DNA of 64,000 bases from NCBI GenBank assembly GCA_002706335.1, contig PAKZ01000025.1, positions 62,001-126,000 on the forward strand. The letters are read 5' to 3'. The position numbers and the translations under genes were made by a program. This DNA is from Ahrensia sp. GTDB taxonomy: Bacteria; Pseudomonadota; Alphaproteobacteria; Rhizobiales; Rhizobiaceae. The notes under the pieces are model-generated. The model saw only the letters and a program-made list of their open reading frames with translations. It searched no databases and had not been told where the DNA came from. Of the stretch, positions 36,003-44,153 are shown piece after piece (within the stretch, counting starts at the first letter, position 1; every line of letters begins with the position of its first letter).

Positions 36003-37946
36003 TCATTCTCCGGCGGGACTTGCGGACACGGGGGCGGTCATGGCGCATCCGGGAAGGGTACGGATGGCGAGAGCGCACAGGGCGATGAGGACGATGCCAA
36101 TGGCGGCGAACTCGAGCTGGTTGAGACCCAGCGATGCGTTGCCCGGTGAGGCCAGGATGAGCCCGGCTAGCATCAGCACCGCGCGGGTCGCGACGCCTGC
36201 GACAGAGTTGGCGATCCCACCAACGCCCAGCATGTAGCCTTGCAAGGACCACGACACCGCCGCCACACCGCAGACCGCCGTGATGATGGAAGTGAAGATC
36301 TCGTAAGGCGTGCCCTGCAGGATCAGCGCCGGGTTCATCGCGAAGAAGAACGGCACGAAGTACATCACCGAGGCCAGCCGCATCGCGTGCCAACCGATCT
36401 TGATTGCGGGGACCTTGGCAATGGCCGCGGCGGCGAACGTGGCGATGGCGACCGGCGGCGTGACGAAGGAGAGCATACCCCAGTACATGACGAAGAGATG
36501 CACCGCGAGCGGGTTGAACCCGACCTTGACCAATGCGGGCACCAGCACGATGGCGAGAAAGATGTAGCAGGCCGAAACCGTCATTCCCATGCCGAGCACG
36601 AACGAGGTAAGGGCGCCCATTATGAGCAGCATGATCGGTGCGTCGCCGGCGAGAAAGACAAGCTCGGTGCTCAGCGTGCTTAGGATGCCGGTGGCCGCCA
36701 GCCCGCCTGCGATCATGCCGATCGCGAGGATGATCGCGATGATCTCCGAAAGTCCGCGTCCGATGCCGGTGATCATTTCACGGAGGCCGGCGAGGCCGAC
36801 CCGGTTCTCGGGCCGGTACTGGTTTACCACAAGGAGCAGGCCGGTGGCGTAGAAGGCCGCGCGGCTTTCGTTCATGCCCTGGGCCAGCATGGTGATGAGC
36901 GCTACGAAGACGAGGCAGTAGTGCCAACCGCCTTTGAAGGCCTCGGCGAGGGTGGGAAGTTCCGCCCGGGACAAGCCCTTGAGGCCACGCCGCGCGGCGT
37001 AGGCGTCCACCTGCAGCAGGAGGCCGATGTAGAAAAGTGCGGCGGGGATTGCGGCCGCAAGGGCGACCTCGGTGTAGGGAATTGAGAGGAAAGTCGCCAT
37101 GATGAAGGCGGTGGTGCCCATCACGGGAGGGGTCAGCACGCCGCCGGTGGATGCGACCGCCTCGATGCCGCCCGCATAAGAGGCCGAAAAGCCCGTGCGT
37201 TTCATCGCAGGGATCGAGACCGATCCGCTGGTCATGACGTTCGAGATTACGCTTCCGCTGATCGAGGCTTGCAGCGCGCTCGACACCACGGCGACGTGGG
37301 CCGCGCCGCCACGCACCGTGCCCATGAGAGCAAAGGCGACATCGTTGAAGAACTTTGCAGCCCCGGTGAATTGTAACGCCAGCCCGAAGACAATGAAGCC
37401 GACGACAAGATCGGCAAACGCCCGCATCGGCACACCGAAAACGCTCTCGAAGCTGTAGAGGTGGTAGGCCGCGACGTCGGATATGGGCAGCGACATGGAA
37501 TTGAGAGGGCCCGGCATATGGTCCGCGACGGTCGGGTAGAGCGAGACCAGCAGCACGACGATCGTCAGCGGCCAGCCATTGGTGCGGCGCGCGCCTTCCA
37601 GAACCAGGAGCCAGGTGATCCCGGCGACGATTTGCGCCTGAGTAGGAGCCGTGAATTGCCAGCTCGAATAGATGACGTCGTTGGCGTGAAGGATCAGGTA
37701 GCCCGAACACAGGCAAGCCAGCAGGAAGAGCGCCCAATCCATCAGGCCGACCTCTCCCTTCACGCGCGCCGCGCGCGGCATGATCAGAAAGATGATCGGA
37801 AAGAACACCAGCGTCAGCACGTAAAGGAACGTCTGACCGTTGAAAACCACGCCGATCACGCGCGAGAACAGAAAGGTCTGGTTTACCGTCAGCAGGAGGC
37901 CGAGCGCGGAAAAGGCGAATATGATCCACTGAGAGAGCCTGGTCAT
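36003..37946 (-). CDS. TRAP transporter fused 4TM/12TM permease (TAXI type)
   Basis: A 647-residue fused DctQM membrane protein. The DctM half has SALQASISGSVISNV and TASTG-type half-helix loops (VASTGGVLTPPVMG). It imports the ligand of the TAXI binding protein encoded 90 bp upstream. The ATG at 37946 is preceded by a GAAGG element. Unusually the importer genes are embedded inside the acyl-CoA operon, between the SDR and the isomerase/ligase genes. Confidence 0.9.
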   Translation of the reverse strand: MTRLSQWIIFAFSALGLLLTVNQTFLFSRVIGVVFNGQTFLYVLTLVFFPIIFLIMPRAARVKGEVGLMDWALFLLACLCSGYLILHANDVIYSSWQFTAPTQAQIVAGITWLLVLEGARRTNGWPLTIVVLLVSLYPTVADHMPGPLNSMSLPISDVAAYHLYSFESVFGVPMRAFADLVVGFIVFGLALQFTGAAKFFNDVAFALMGTVRGGAAHVAVVSSALQASISGSVISNVMTSGSVSIPAMKRTGFSASYAGGIEAVASTGGVLTPPVMGTTAFIMATFLSIPYTEVALAAAIPAALFYIGLLLQVDAYAARRGLKGLSRAELPTLAEAFKGGWHYCLVFVALITMLAQGMNESRAAFYATGLLLVVNQYRPENRVGLAGLREMITGIGRGLSEIIAIILAIGMIAGGLAATGILSTLSTELVFLAGDAPIMLLIMGALTSFVLGMGMTVSACYIFLAIVLVPALVKVGFNPLAVHLFVMYWGMLSFVTPPVAIATFAAAAIAKVPAIKIGWHAMRLASVMYFVPFFFAMNPALILQGTPYEIFTSIITAVCGVAAVSWSLQGYMLGVGGIANSVAGVATRAVLMLAGLILASPGNASLGLNQLEFAAIGIVLIALCALAIRTLPGCAMTAPVSASPAGE

Positions 37947-38000
37947 TGTCCGGAGCCTTCGTTGTTGCTGGGCGTCGCGCCCGACGCAGGGACAGCCGAA

Positions 38001-38026
38001 GGCCCGACGCACGGATGCGCCGGGCC
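38001..38026 (-). terminator. hairpin between TAXI binding protein and permease
   Basis: An 11-bp stem with one mismatch (38001-38011/38016-38026) and a 4-base loop, just after the binding-protein gene. There is no T-run, so it is probably an mRNA-stabilising or attenuating hairpin giving more binding protein than permease. Confidence 0.45.
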
Positions 38027-38036
38027 CCTTGGCGAA

Positions 38037-39200
38037 CTACCAGTCTTTGACAGGGACTTCGAAACCGGCGGCTTCGAGCGCCTTGATGCGCGCCTCCTTC
38101 CAGGCGGCGGCGAATTCAGCATCGTCGGAAATGCCGCGATCCATGGTCTCTTTCCATGCGGCGGCGAGCACATCCTGGCGCTTCACCAGCGCATCGTTGT
38201 GGGCCTGAAGCTCGTCATTCCAGAGGCCTGCCTCCTTGAAGTAGCGAATGGCGCCATCGTGGAATGGCACCACGTAGTCGAGGATCTGCCGGTCGGCGGC
38301 CAGTCCGTATGTGGTGGGGGCGGCCTTGGAGATGTTGTCGAAATCGTCGTAGATCGCCTTGACCATCGCATAGACAAGGCCGTCGTCGCGTCCGCTCATG
38401 GTATTGAGCATCATGTCGGGATAGCTGGCCATCTCGATCCCGTCCTTGGGGATGTTGACGCCTTCCTTGGCGACCTTCTGGATCCAGCGCGGATCGCTGG
38501 CGCGGATGTTGTCCCAGCACTCGGTATCGGAGAATGGCACCGGCACCCAGGCCAGCCCGCGCGACGAGGCTTCGGCGCGCAGTGAGGTGCCGGAGTTGGT
38601 GGAGGTAAAGTAGACGTCGGCCTGATCGTTCATGTAGGCGTCGACGGACGCGCCGAAGCCCGGCACGTCGACCTTGGTCACATCATCCCAGGTGAGGCCG
38701 CCGCAGGCCATGATGAGCGTGTTCAGCGCTCCTTCGATCGACGGCGAGCCCTGCACGAAGGCGATCCGCAAACCGTCGAGATCACGCGGGCTCTTGACGT
38801 TTTCCGCGAGGTCGGGGGCGATCGCCAGTCCGAAACTCTGGTCGGTCATGCTGGTCAGCACGAGGCGCTCAGGCTGCGGACCCCAATCCTTCGCGCCGAA
38901 CTGGTAGGCGCCTTCCTGGGCGAAATACACATCGAACCCAGCGAGGACGAAGTCCGCACGCCCGGTTTTCAGTGTCGACTGCTGCGCGACGCCATTGCCC
39001 GCGCTGAGGACGCGCAGATTGACATCTTCGCTTTGCTTTAGCGCGCTGCTGATGGCGACAGCGGCGGTGTGCATCGCGCCGCCGGTGTCATAGGTGGTCC
39101 AGACGACAGTGCTTGGCAGACTGTCCTGTGCCATTGCGGTGCTGCTCGCCAGCGCGACAACAGCGGCCGTGGCCACGCTCTTGATAACCTTCAGTTTCAT
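38037..39200 (-). CDS. TAXI-family TRAP solute-binding protein
   Basis: A 387-residue periplasmic binding protein with a signal peptide ending near residue 24 (TAMA). The mature start has VVWTTYDTGGAMHT in place of the usual GT-x-GG loop. GGREADFVLAG-type and GSPSIEGALN segments follow the TAXI fold. The ATG at 39200 follows GGGAGGAAGAACA. It is longer than the TAXI protein at 8541 and not closely similar to it, so its ligand is probably different, likely the acid degraded by this operon. Confidence 0.85.
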   Translation of the reverse strand: MKLKVIKSVATAAVVALASSTAMAQDSLPSTVVWTTYDTGGAMHTAAVAISSALKQSEDVNLRVLSAGNGVAQQSTLKTGRADFVLAGFDVYFAQEGAYQFGAKDWGPQPERLVLTSMTDQSFGLAIAPDLAENVKSPRDLDGLRIAFVQGSPSIEGALNTLIMACGGLTWDDVTKVDVPGFGASVDAYMNDQADVYFTSTNSGTSLRAEASSRGLAWVPVPFSDTECWDNIRASDPRWIQKVAKEGVNIPKDGIEMASYPDMMLNTMSGRDDGLVYAMVKAIYDDFDNISKAAPTTYGLAADRQILDYVVPFHDGAIRYFKEAGLWNDELQAHNDALVKRQDVLAAAWKETMDRGISDDAEFAAAWKEARIKALEAAGFEVPVKDW

Positions 39201-39259
39201 TGTTCTTCCTCCCTTGAATGCGGGATGGCGCCCGCTAACGCATTTCCAGTGTTGCCAGT

Positions 39260-40054
39260 TCAGATATTGATGTTCATGCCGCCGTCGATGCCGAGGTTCT
39301 GGCCGGTGATGTAGGACGCGGAATCCGACAACAGGAACGCCACGGGGCGCACCACTTCCAGTGGCTCGGCCCAGTAGCCCAAGGCGATGCGTGACAGAAT
39401 GTCTTCGCGGAACTTCTCGCTGCGGACCACCTCTGTCATCGGGGTTTCGACCACCCCGAAGCTCACGGTATTGGAGCGGATTCCGTAACGTGCCCACTCC
39501 TTTGCGGCGGTCATGGAGATGCCGAAGATCCCGGCCTTGGCGGCGGCGTAGTTGACCTGTCCGATCGAGCCGGAGCGTCCGGCGATGGACGACACATGCA
39601 CAAGCGCGCCGGAGGTCTTCTTCGACTCGCCGGCGTCGGCGATCATCGCCTTGCCTACGGCCTGGGTCCAAAGATATGCGCCCTTGAGGTGCACCCGGAT
39701 CACGTCGTCCCACTGGGACTCTTCCATCTTGAGCAACATCGCCGGGCGGATAATGCCCGCATTGTTGACCAGCCCGGTCAGGCGCAGCCCCTTGTCGCGC
39801 ACCGCGGCAACGGTGCTGGCGGCGAAGGCCGCGTCACTCACGTCACCGGTAAAGATCTCTGCGGTCGGAATATCCGCCTTCAGCGCTTCCAGCGCCTCTC
39901 CGTTGAGGTCCACCGCGACGACGGTGCCGCCCAGATCGGTGATCATCCCTGCCAAAGCGCGCCCAATCCCTTGACCTGCACCGGTAATGACGATCACCTT
40001 GCCTTCGAGCGTTCCGAGATTCTGCATGTGCGTTTCCTGTTCCTGCTTGCTCAT
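39260..40054 (-). CDS. SDR-family 3-oxoacyl reductase/3-hydroxyacyl-CoA dehydrogenase
   Basis: A 264-residue short-chain dehydrogenase. The cofactor motif is TGAGQGIGRALAG, with NNAG in the middle and catalytic Ser and Tyr-x-x-x-Lys in SSIAGRSGSIGQVNYAAAK. It probably oxidises a 3-hydroxyacyl-CoA in the pathway. The first ATG (40054) overlaps the DUF35 stop; an internal ATG at 40027 would give a more typical SDR N terminus and is an alternative start. Confidence 0.85.
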   Translation of the reverse strand: MSKQEQETHMQNLGTLEGKVIVITGAGQGIGRALAGMITDLGGTVVAVDLNGEALEALKADIPTAEIFTGDVSDAAFAASTVAAVRDKGLRLTGLVNNAGIIRPAMLLKMEESQWDDVIRVHLKGAYLWTQAVGKAMIADAGESKKTSGALVHVSSIAGRSGSIGQVNYAAAKAGIFGISMTAAKEWARYGIRSNTVSFGVVETPMTEVVRSEKFREDILSRIALGYWAEPLEVVRPVAFLLSDSASYITGQNLGIDGGMNINI

Positions 40055-40428
40055 GTCCTGCGAAATACCGGCACGGTCAGCCCGTCCGGGCTCGCTTCGA
40101 AATCGACCGTCACCGCGTCGCCGATGGCGATGTCTTGCGGTGCGTCGATGATGCGCGTCATCATCGTCGGTCCCTCTTCCAGCGTGACGTAGGCCACGAC
40201 GCGTCGGTGATCGGGGCGCTCGGTGACCGAAAGACTGTAGATCGTGCCCCGCCCGCTGGCGGGCGCCAGCTCGACGTCGTCGGCGCGACAGAACGGGCAG
40301 ATCTGGCGCGGGTAATAGTGGGCTTCGCCGCAGGCGTTGCAGCGCGCTACCAGCAGCCGGTGGGTTTTGGCGGCTTCCCAGAATGAGGCCGCATCGAACT
40401 GGACCTCGGCAATGTCAGCGATGTTCAT
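40051..40428 (-). CDS. DUF35 OB-fold protein with rubredoxin-like zinc ribbon
   Basis: A 125-residue protein with an N-terminal helix, a zinc ribbon (Cys30, Cys33, Cys44, Cys47, in CNACGEAHYY and CPFCRADD) and a C-terminal OB fold. DUF35 proteins bind acyl-CoA and form complexes with thiolase-fold partners such as Ltp2-type aldolases. It starts 2 bp after the thiolase-fold gene, the arrangement expected of an obligate partner. Confidence 0.88.
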   Translation of the reverse strand: MNIADIAEVQFDAASFWEAAKTHRLLVARCNACGEAHYYPRQICPFCRADDVELAPASGRGTIYSLSVTERPDHRRVVAYVTLEEGPTMMTRIIDAPQDIAIGDAVTVDFEASPDGLTVPVFRRT

Positions 40429-40430
40429 GG

Positions 40431-41582
40431 CTACTGCCTTTCCAGAATGAGGGTTGCGGAGCCGTGGCGCGTGGCGAGCGAGCCTCCCGTGCCATGGGCA
40501 AGCGCGAGGTCGCAGTCGGCGACCTGGACAGCGGGGTGGGCCTCTCCGCGTAACTGGCGCACCGCTTCAATGACCTTGGTCATGCCGCCCCGGTTGGAGG
40601 GGTGGTTGTTGCACAGGCCGCCGCCATCGGTGTTGAAGGGCAGCCGGCCAATACCGGAAATCAGGTTGCCGTCGGCCACGAAGGCGCCCCCCTTGCCCTT
40701 CTCGCAGAACCCGAGGTCCTCGAGCGCGACCAGAACGGTTATGGTGAAGCTGTCGTAGATCGAGGCGTATTTGATGTCGGCCGGCGTCACTCCCGCTTCG
40801 GAGAAGGCCCGCGGGCCGGAGACGGCGGCAGCGGACGTGGTCAGGTCGATCCGCCCCGCGGACGGGTGCCTGATGGCTTCGCCGGAGCCGCGCACGGCCA
40901 CGAGCGGGCGCGACAGGGATTTGGCAACGGCCTCGCTCGTCACGACGAGCGCCCCGCCACCATCGCTGACGACGCAGCAATCGAGCCGGTGCAGCGGAGC
41001 TGATACGATCGGAGAGTTGACCACGTCCTCCACGGTCACGACGTTGCGCAACATGGCGTTTTCGTTGTGTTGCGCGTGATGGGAGGCGGCGACCTTGATC
41101 CAGGCGAGTTGCTCGGAGGTGGTGCCGAACTCGTGCATATGCCTGGCCGCGACCATTCCATACATTTCGACGATCGAAGCGGCGTGGGGCGCTTCGAACG
41201 GCGTGTCCGGCGTGGGGGCCAACGGCATTTTCGCGGACTTCATGCCCGCCGCGCGCGGGCGCCCCGCCAGAGTGATCAGCGCGACGTTGCACTTGCCCGT
41301 GGCAATCGCCTGCGCCGCATGGGCGACGTGAACCAGATAGGCCGATCCGCCGGAATCGGTGGAGTCAAAATGGCTGACGTTGAGGTTCATGTATTCCAGC
41401 ATCGACATCGGGCCGAGGCCGGGGGCGTCGCCCGCGCAGAAGTAGCCATCGACGTCGTCGAAAGTCAGCCCGGCGTCGGCGAGCGCGCCCCGGGCGGATT
41501 GCATGTGCAGTTGCGCGACCGAAATGCCTTCGGCCTTGCGGGTCGGATGCTCGAAGGCGCCGACGATACAGGCGCGGCTCAT
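40431..41582 (-). CDS. thiolase-fold (SCP2/Ltp2-like) protein lacking catalytic cysteines
   Basis: A 383-residue thiolase-superfamily protein opening MSRACIVGAFEHPTRKAEG. The segment that normally holds the nucleophilic Cys reads DSTDSGGSAYLV (residues 73-84), with Asp or Ser in its place. Near the C terminus the usual second Cys is replaced in ALAHGTGGSLATRHG; a His-Pro remains in CNNHPSNRGG. The protein is thus unlikely to be a normal thiolase. Cysteine-less members paired with DUF35 include the Ltp2 aldol-lyases of sterol side-chain degradation. Its start overlaps the dehydrogenase stop. Confidence 0.82.
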   Translation of the reverse strand: MSRACIVGAFEHPTRKAEGISVAQLHMQSARGALADAGLTFDDVDGYFCAGDAPGLGPMSMLEYMNLNVSHFDSTDSGGSAYLVHVAHAAQAIATGKCNVALITLAGRPRAAGMKSAKMPLAPTPDTPFEAPHAASIVEMYGMVAARHMHEFGTTSEQLAWIKVAASHHAQHNENAMLRNVVTVEDVVNSPIVSAPLHRLDCCVVSDGGGALVVTSEAVAKSLSRPLVAVRGSGEAIRHPSAGRIDLTTSAAAVSGPRAFSEAGVTPADIKYASIYDSFTITVLVALEDLGFCEKGKGGAFVADGNLISGIGRLPFNTDGGGLCNNHPSNRGGMTKVIEAVRQLRGEAHPAVQVADCDLALAHGTGGSLATRHGSATLILERQ

Positions 41583-42706
41583 TGCGCGGCCTCCAGGCTT
41601 GCTTCGGCGTCGATTTCGGCGGCGAGTGCGGCGCTGCGGAGACGCAGGCTCCCGGCTTCCTGACCAAGCAGCGCCTGCAGGCAGATCAGGCGGCGAAAAT
41701 AGTGTCCGATGGCCATTTCGTCGGTCATGCCCATCCCTCCATGCAATTGAATCGTGGCTTGGCCGACCGTCTGCGCGGCCCGGCATATGCGGGCGCGGGC
41801 GCGGTCGAGCAGCGGCGCGGGGTCGGCGAGCGTCTGAGCGGCGAAGCTGGCCATCTCGGCCATGCTGCGGGCCAGTTCCGCCTCGACGCCGATGTCGGCG
41901 AAGCGGTGGCGCAGGGCCTGGAAGCTGGCCAGCGGGCGGCCGAATTGCTGGCGTTCGTTCAGGTAGGTGCGGGTCAAGACAAGCGCCTTGTCTATGGTGC
42001 CGACAGCATCGGCGCAAAGTGCTGCGACGGTGAAGGCCTCCGCTTTCGCGACGGCGTTACGCGCCGCCGCGCCCCGGGCCAGGATCGCTTCGTCGCCGAC
42101 GGTGCAGTCGTCGAGATGCACCTTGCCCAGATGACGCCCGTCAATGCCCCGATAAGGGGCGATCGAGATGCCGTCGGCCACGCTCGGCAGCCGCGCGAGC
42201 ATCGGCTCGGGGCCGTCCGCGAAGATCAGGAAATCGGTTGTGTGAGGGCCGACCTCGCACAACGGTACGGTGCCGGAAAGCGAGGCGCCTTCCTTGTCGG
42301 GTGCGACGGACAGCGGAGTGGCCAGGCCGACCGGAAGGCCGAAGCCGACGGGCGCGAAGATGCGGCTTCCCGCGACCAGGCCGGCCAGCACGTCAATGCC
42401 GACGCCGGCGGTGCGAAGGGCGGTCAACGCCGTGACGGAGGAGGCCACGAAGGGTTCGGGCAGGCGGGCGTGGCCCGCCGCATATGCCAGGATTGCCGCC
42501 TCCGCCGCGCCAAGCCCGAGGCCGCCCGCGGCGTCGTCCGCCAGGACTCCGTGCCAGCCGAGATCGGCCATCCCGGCCCAGCGTTCGGCAGCGAAGCCAT
42601 CGGATTGTCGCAGCGCCGACTCGCTGACGGCGCCGGTAAAACGCGTGGCGCTGTCACGGATCATTTCCGCCTCGTCGGAAGGCATCAAGTGGTCGAGAAA
42701 GCTCAT
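41579..42706 (-). CDS. acyl-CoA dehydrogenase, divergent (beta-like) subunit
   Basis: A 375-residue acyl-CoA-dehydrogenase-fold protein. The C-terminal segment reads IQLHGGMGMTDEMAIGHYFRRL and lacks the IYEGT motif that carries the usual catalytic Glu. The middle-domain loop is also poorly conserved. It is coupled by ATGA to the following thiolase-fold gene and, on its 5' side, to a second dehydrogenase. This pairing resembles the alpha2-beta2 heteromeric dehydrogenases (ChsE type) of steroid side-chain degradation, in which one subunit is catalytically reduced. Confidence 0.85.
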   Translation of the reverse strand: MSFLDHLMPSDEAEMIRDSATRFTGAVSESALRQSDGFAAERWAGMADLGWHGVLADDAAGGLGLGAAEAAILAYAAGHARLPEPFVASSVTALTALRTAGVGIDVLAGLVAGSRIFAPVGFGLPVGLATPLSVAPDKEGASLSGTVPLCEVGPHTTDFLIFADGPEPMLARLPSVADGISIAPYRGIDGRHLGKVHLDDCTVGDEAILARGAAARNAVAKAEAFTVAALCADAVGTIDKALVLTRTYLNERQQFGRPLASFQALRHRFADIGVEAELARSMAEMASFAAQTLADPAPLLDRARARICRAAQTVGQATIQLHGGMGMTDEMAIGHYFRRLICLQALLGQEAGSLRLRSAALAAEIDAEASLEAAQ

Positions 42707-43956
42707 TGCAGCGTGTCCAGGGTAGCCTTGGCGAGAATCTCGCGCTGAATTTCGTTGGTGCCGCCATAGATCGAGGTGGCGCGGCCGAAGAGGTATTCGG
42801 CCAGCGCTCCATCGAAGAAGACTTGGGGAAGATCGCTGACATCCTCTACCGCCTCGACGAACTGCGGGCCGCGTCCGGCCGCGAACGGGCCGAGGGCCGA
42901 GACCATGAGCTCGGCAAGCGCTTGCTGGATCTCGGCGCTCTTCAACTTGAGCACCGATGGCCCGACGTTGGCGAAGGCGCTATCGCGCCCCGTGGACAGG
43001 AGGCGGATTTCGGTGATCTCCAGCGCCGTGAGATCGGCTTCGATCCGTGCGAGGTCTCGCAGGAAGGCCTGATCGGCGCATAACGGCGTGTCGCCAACGT
43101 GGCTAGCGCGTGCGATCCGCTTGAGCCGAGCGACCTGGCGGCGGCACCTGCCGATGTTGGTAATCCCGGTGCGTTCGTTGCCGAGCAAGAACTTCGCATA
43201 GCTCCAGCCCTTGCCTGCCTCGCCAACAAGTCCGGTCTTGGGAATCTTCACATCGGTGAAGAACACTTCGTTGAGCGAATGGGACATGTCGATGGAGATG
43301 ATCGGTTTGATTTCGATGCCGGGCGTGTCCATGTCGAGCACGAAGAAGGAGATACCCTCCTGCTTGCGGGCGCCTTCGCCGGTGCGGGCCAGCAGGAAGA
43401 TCCGGTCTGCGTAATGGGCTTTCGAGGTCCAGATCTTCTGGCCGTTCAGCAGGTAATGGTCGCCCTTGTCTTCGGCGCGGGTCTTCAGGCTTGCCAGGTC
43501 GGAACCTGATCCGGGCTCGGAAAAGCCTTGGCACCAGAAGTCTTCGCCGCTCAGGATGCGCGGCAGGTACAGGTCCTTTTGATCCTGATTGCCGAAAGTG
43601 TAGAGCACTGGGCCGACCATGGCTGTGCCGAACGGCGGGACCGACGGCGCCGCATTGTTTCCGAGCTCGATTGTGTAGACAAAGCGCTGAAGTTGCGACC
43701 AGCCGGTGCCACCGTATTCGACAGGCCAAGCGGGAGCGACCCAGCCCTTGGCGCTCAACTTTTTCAGAAAGGCGACGACTTCGGACTTGGTTGCCGAATA
43801 ACCCATGTCGAGCCGGGCGCGGGTCTCGTCCGGCACGGCAGTGCGTAGGAATTGACGAACTTCCCCGCGGAACGCTCGCAGCGAGTCGTCAAGGAGCAAG
43901 TCGATGTGATCCCAGACGTCATCCCTGGGCTGGCGATACTCCAAATTTTTCACCAC
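42703..43956 (-). CDS. acyl-CoA dehydrogenase, alpha-like subunit
   Basis: A 417-residue acyl-CoA dehydrogenase with GFSEPGSGSDLASLKT and KIWTSKAHYADR in the middle domain. The C-terminal IYGGTNEIQREI has Gly where Glu is common, as in many FadE-type subunits whose base lies elsewhere. The start is taken as GTG at 43956; no Shine-Dalgarno sequence is close, and a 15-codon frame with a good site ends across it, suggesting coupled initiation. It heads the nine-gene operon running to the acyl-CoA ligase. Confidence 0.85.
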   Translation of the reverse strand: MVKNLEYRQPRDDVWDHIDLLLDDSLRAFRGEVRQFLRTAVPDETRARLDMGYSATKSEVVAFLKKLSAKGWVAPAWPVEYGGTGWSQLQRFVYTIELGNNAAPSVPPFGTAMVGPVLYTFGNQDQKDLYLPRILSGEDFWCQGFSEPGSGSDLASLKTRAEDKGDHYLLNGQKIWTSKAHYADRIFLLARTGEGARKQEGISFFVLDMDTPGIEIKPIISIDMSHSLNEVFFTDVKIPKTGLVGEAGKGWSYAKFLLGNERTGITNIGRCRRQVARLKRIARASHVGDTPLCADQAFLRDLARIEADLTALEITEIRLLSTGRDSAFANVGPSVLKLKSAEIQQALAELMVSALGPFAAGRGPQFVEAVEDVSDLPQVFFDGALAEYLFGRATSIYGGTNEIQREILAKATLDTLQ

Positions 43957-43997
43957 GGAGCGATCCAGGTCGCTACCGAGAACAGCGTTTTGCGCAT
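43950..43997 (-). CDS. possible 15-residue leader peptide
   Basis: The ATG at 43997 is preceded by GAGAGGAGTCGCGATACA and encodes MRKTLFSVATWIAPW before a TGA that overlaps the GTG start region of the dehydrogenase. Since the dehydrogenase lacks its own ribosome binding site, this may be a translated leader that delivers ribosomes to it. It could also be fortuitous. Confidence 0.3.
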   Translation of the reverse strand: MRKTLFSVATWIAPW

Positions 43998-44059
43998 TGT
44001 ATCGCGACTCCTCTCACTAGCTCGAGTGCCTTCGGTTCCAATAAGTTCAAACTTTTAAT

Positions 44060-44070
44060 TGGTCTTACCA
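44060..44070. promoter_or_regulatory. TGGTNNNACCA operator 2 (dehydrogenase/TAXI/ligase operon)
   Basis: TGGTCTTACCA, a perfect TGGT/ACCA palindrome within AATTGGTCTTACCATT, lies about 65 bp before the leader-peptide start and upstream of the nine-gene minus-strand operon. Confidence 0.6.
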
Positions 44071-44153
44071 TTGCAATGAGTCGCACCAATGTCAACTCCG
44101 TGCGATCAGTATGGTCCTGCAGTCGGATTTTCGGTTCAGGCGCGAATGTGTGT

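Noticed and set aside
40051-43956. Assignment as a steroid degradation cluster
   Set aside because: Side-chain-like enzymes are present, but no ring-degradation genes (ketosteroid dehydrogenase, 9-alpha-hydroxylase oxygenase, extradiol dioxygenase) occur in the window, so only the analogy is kept.
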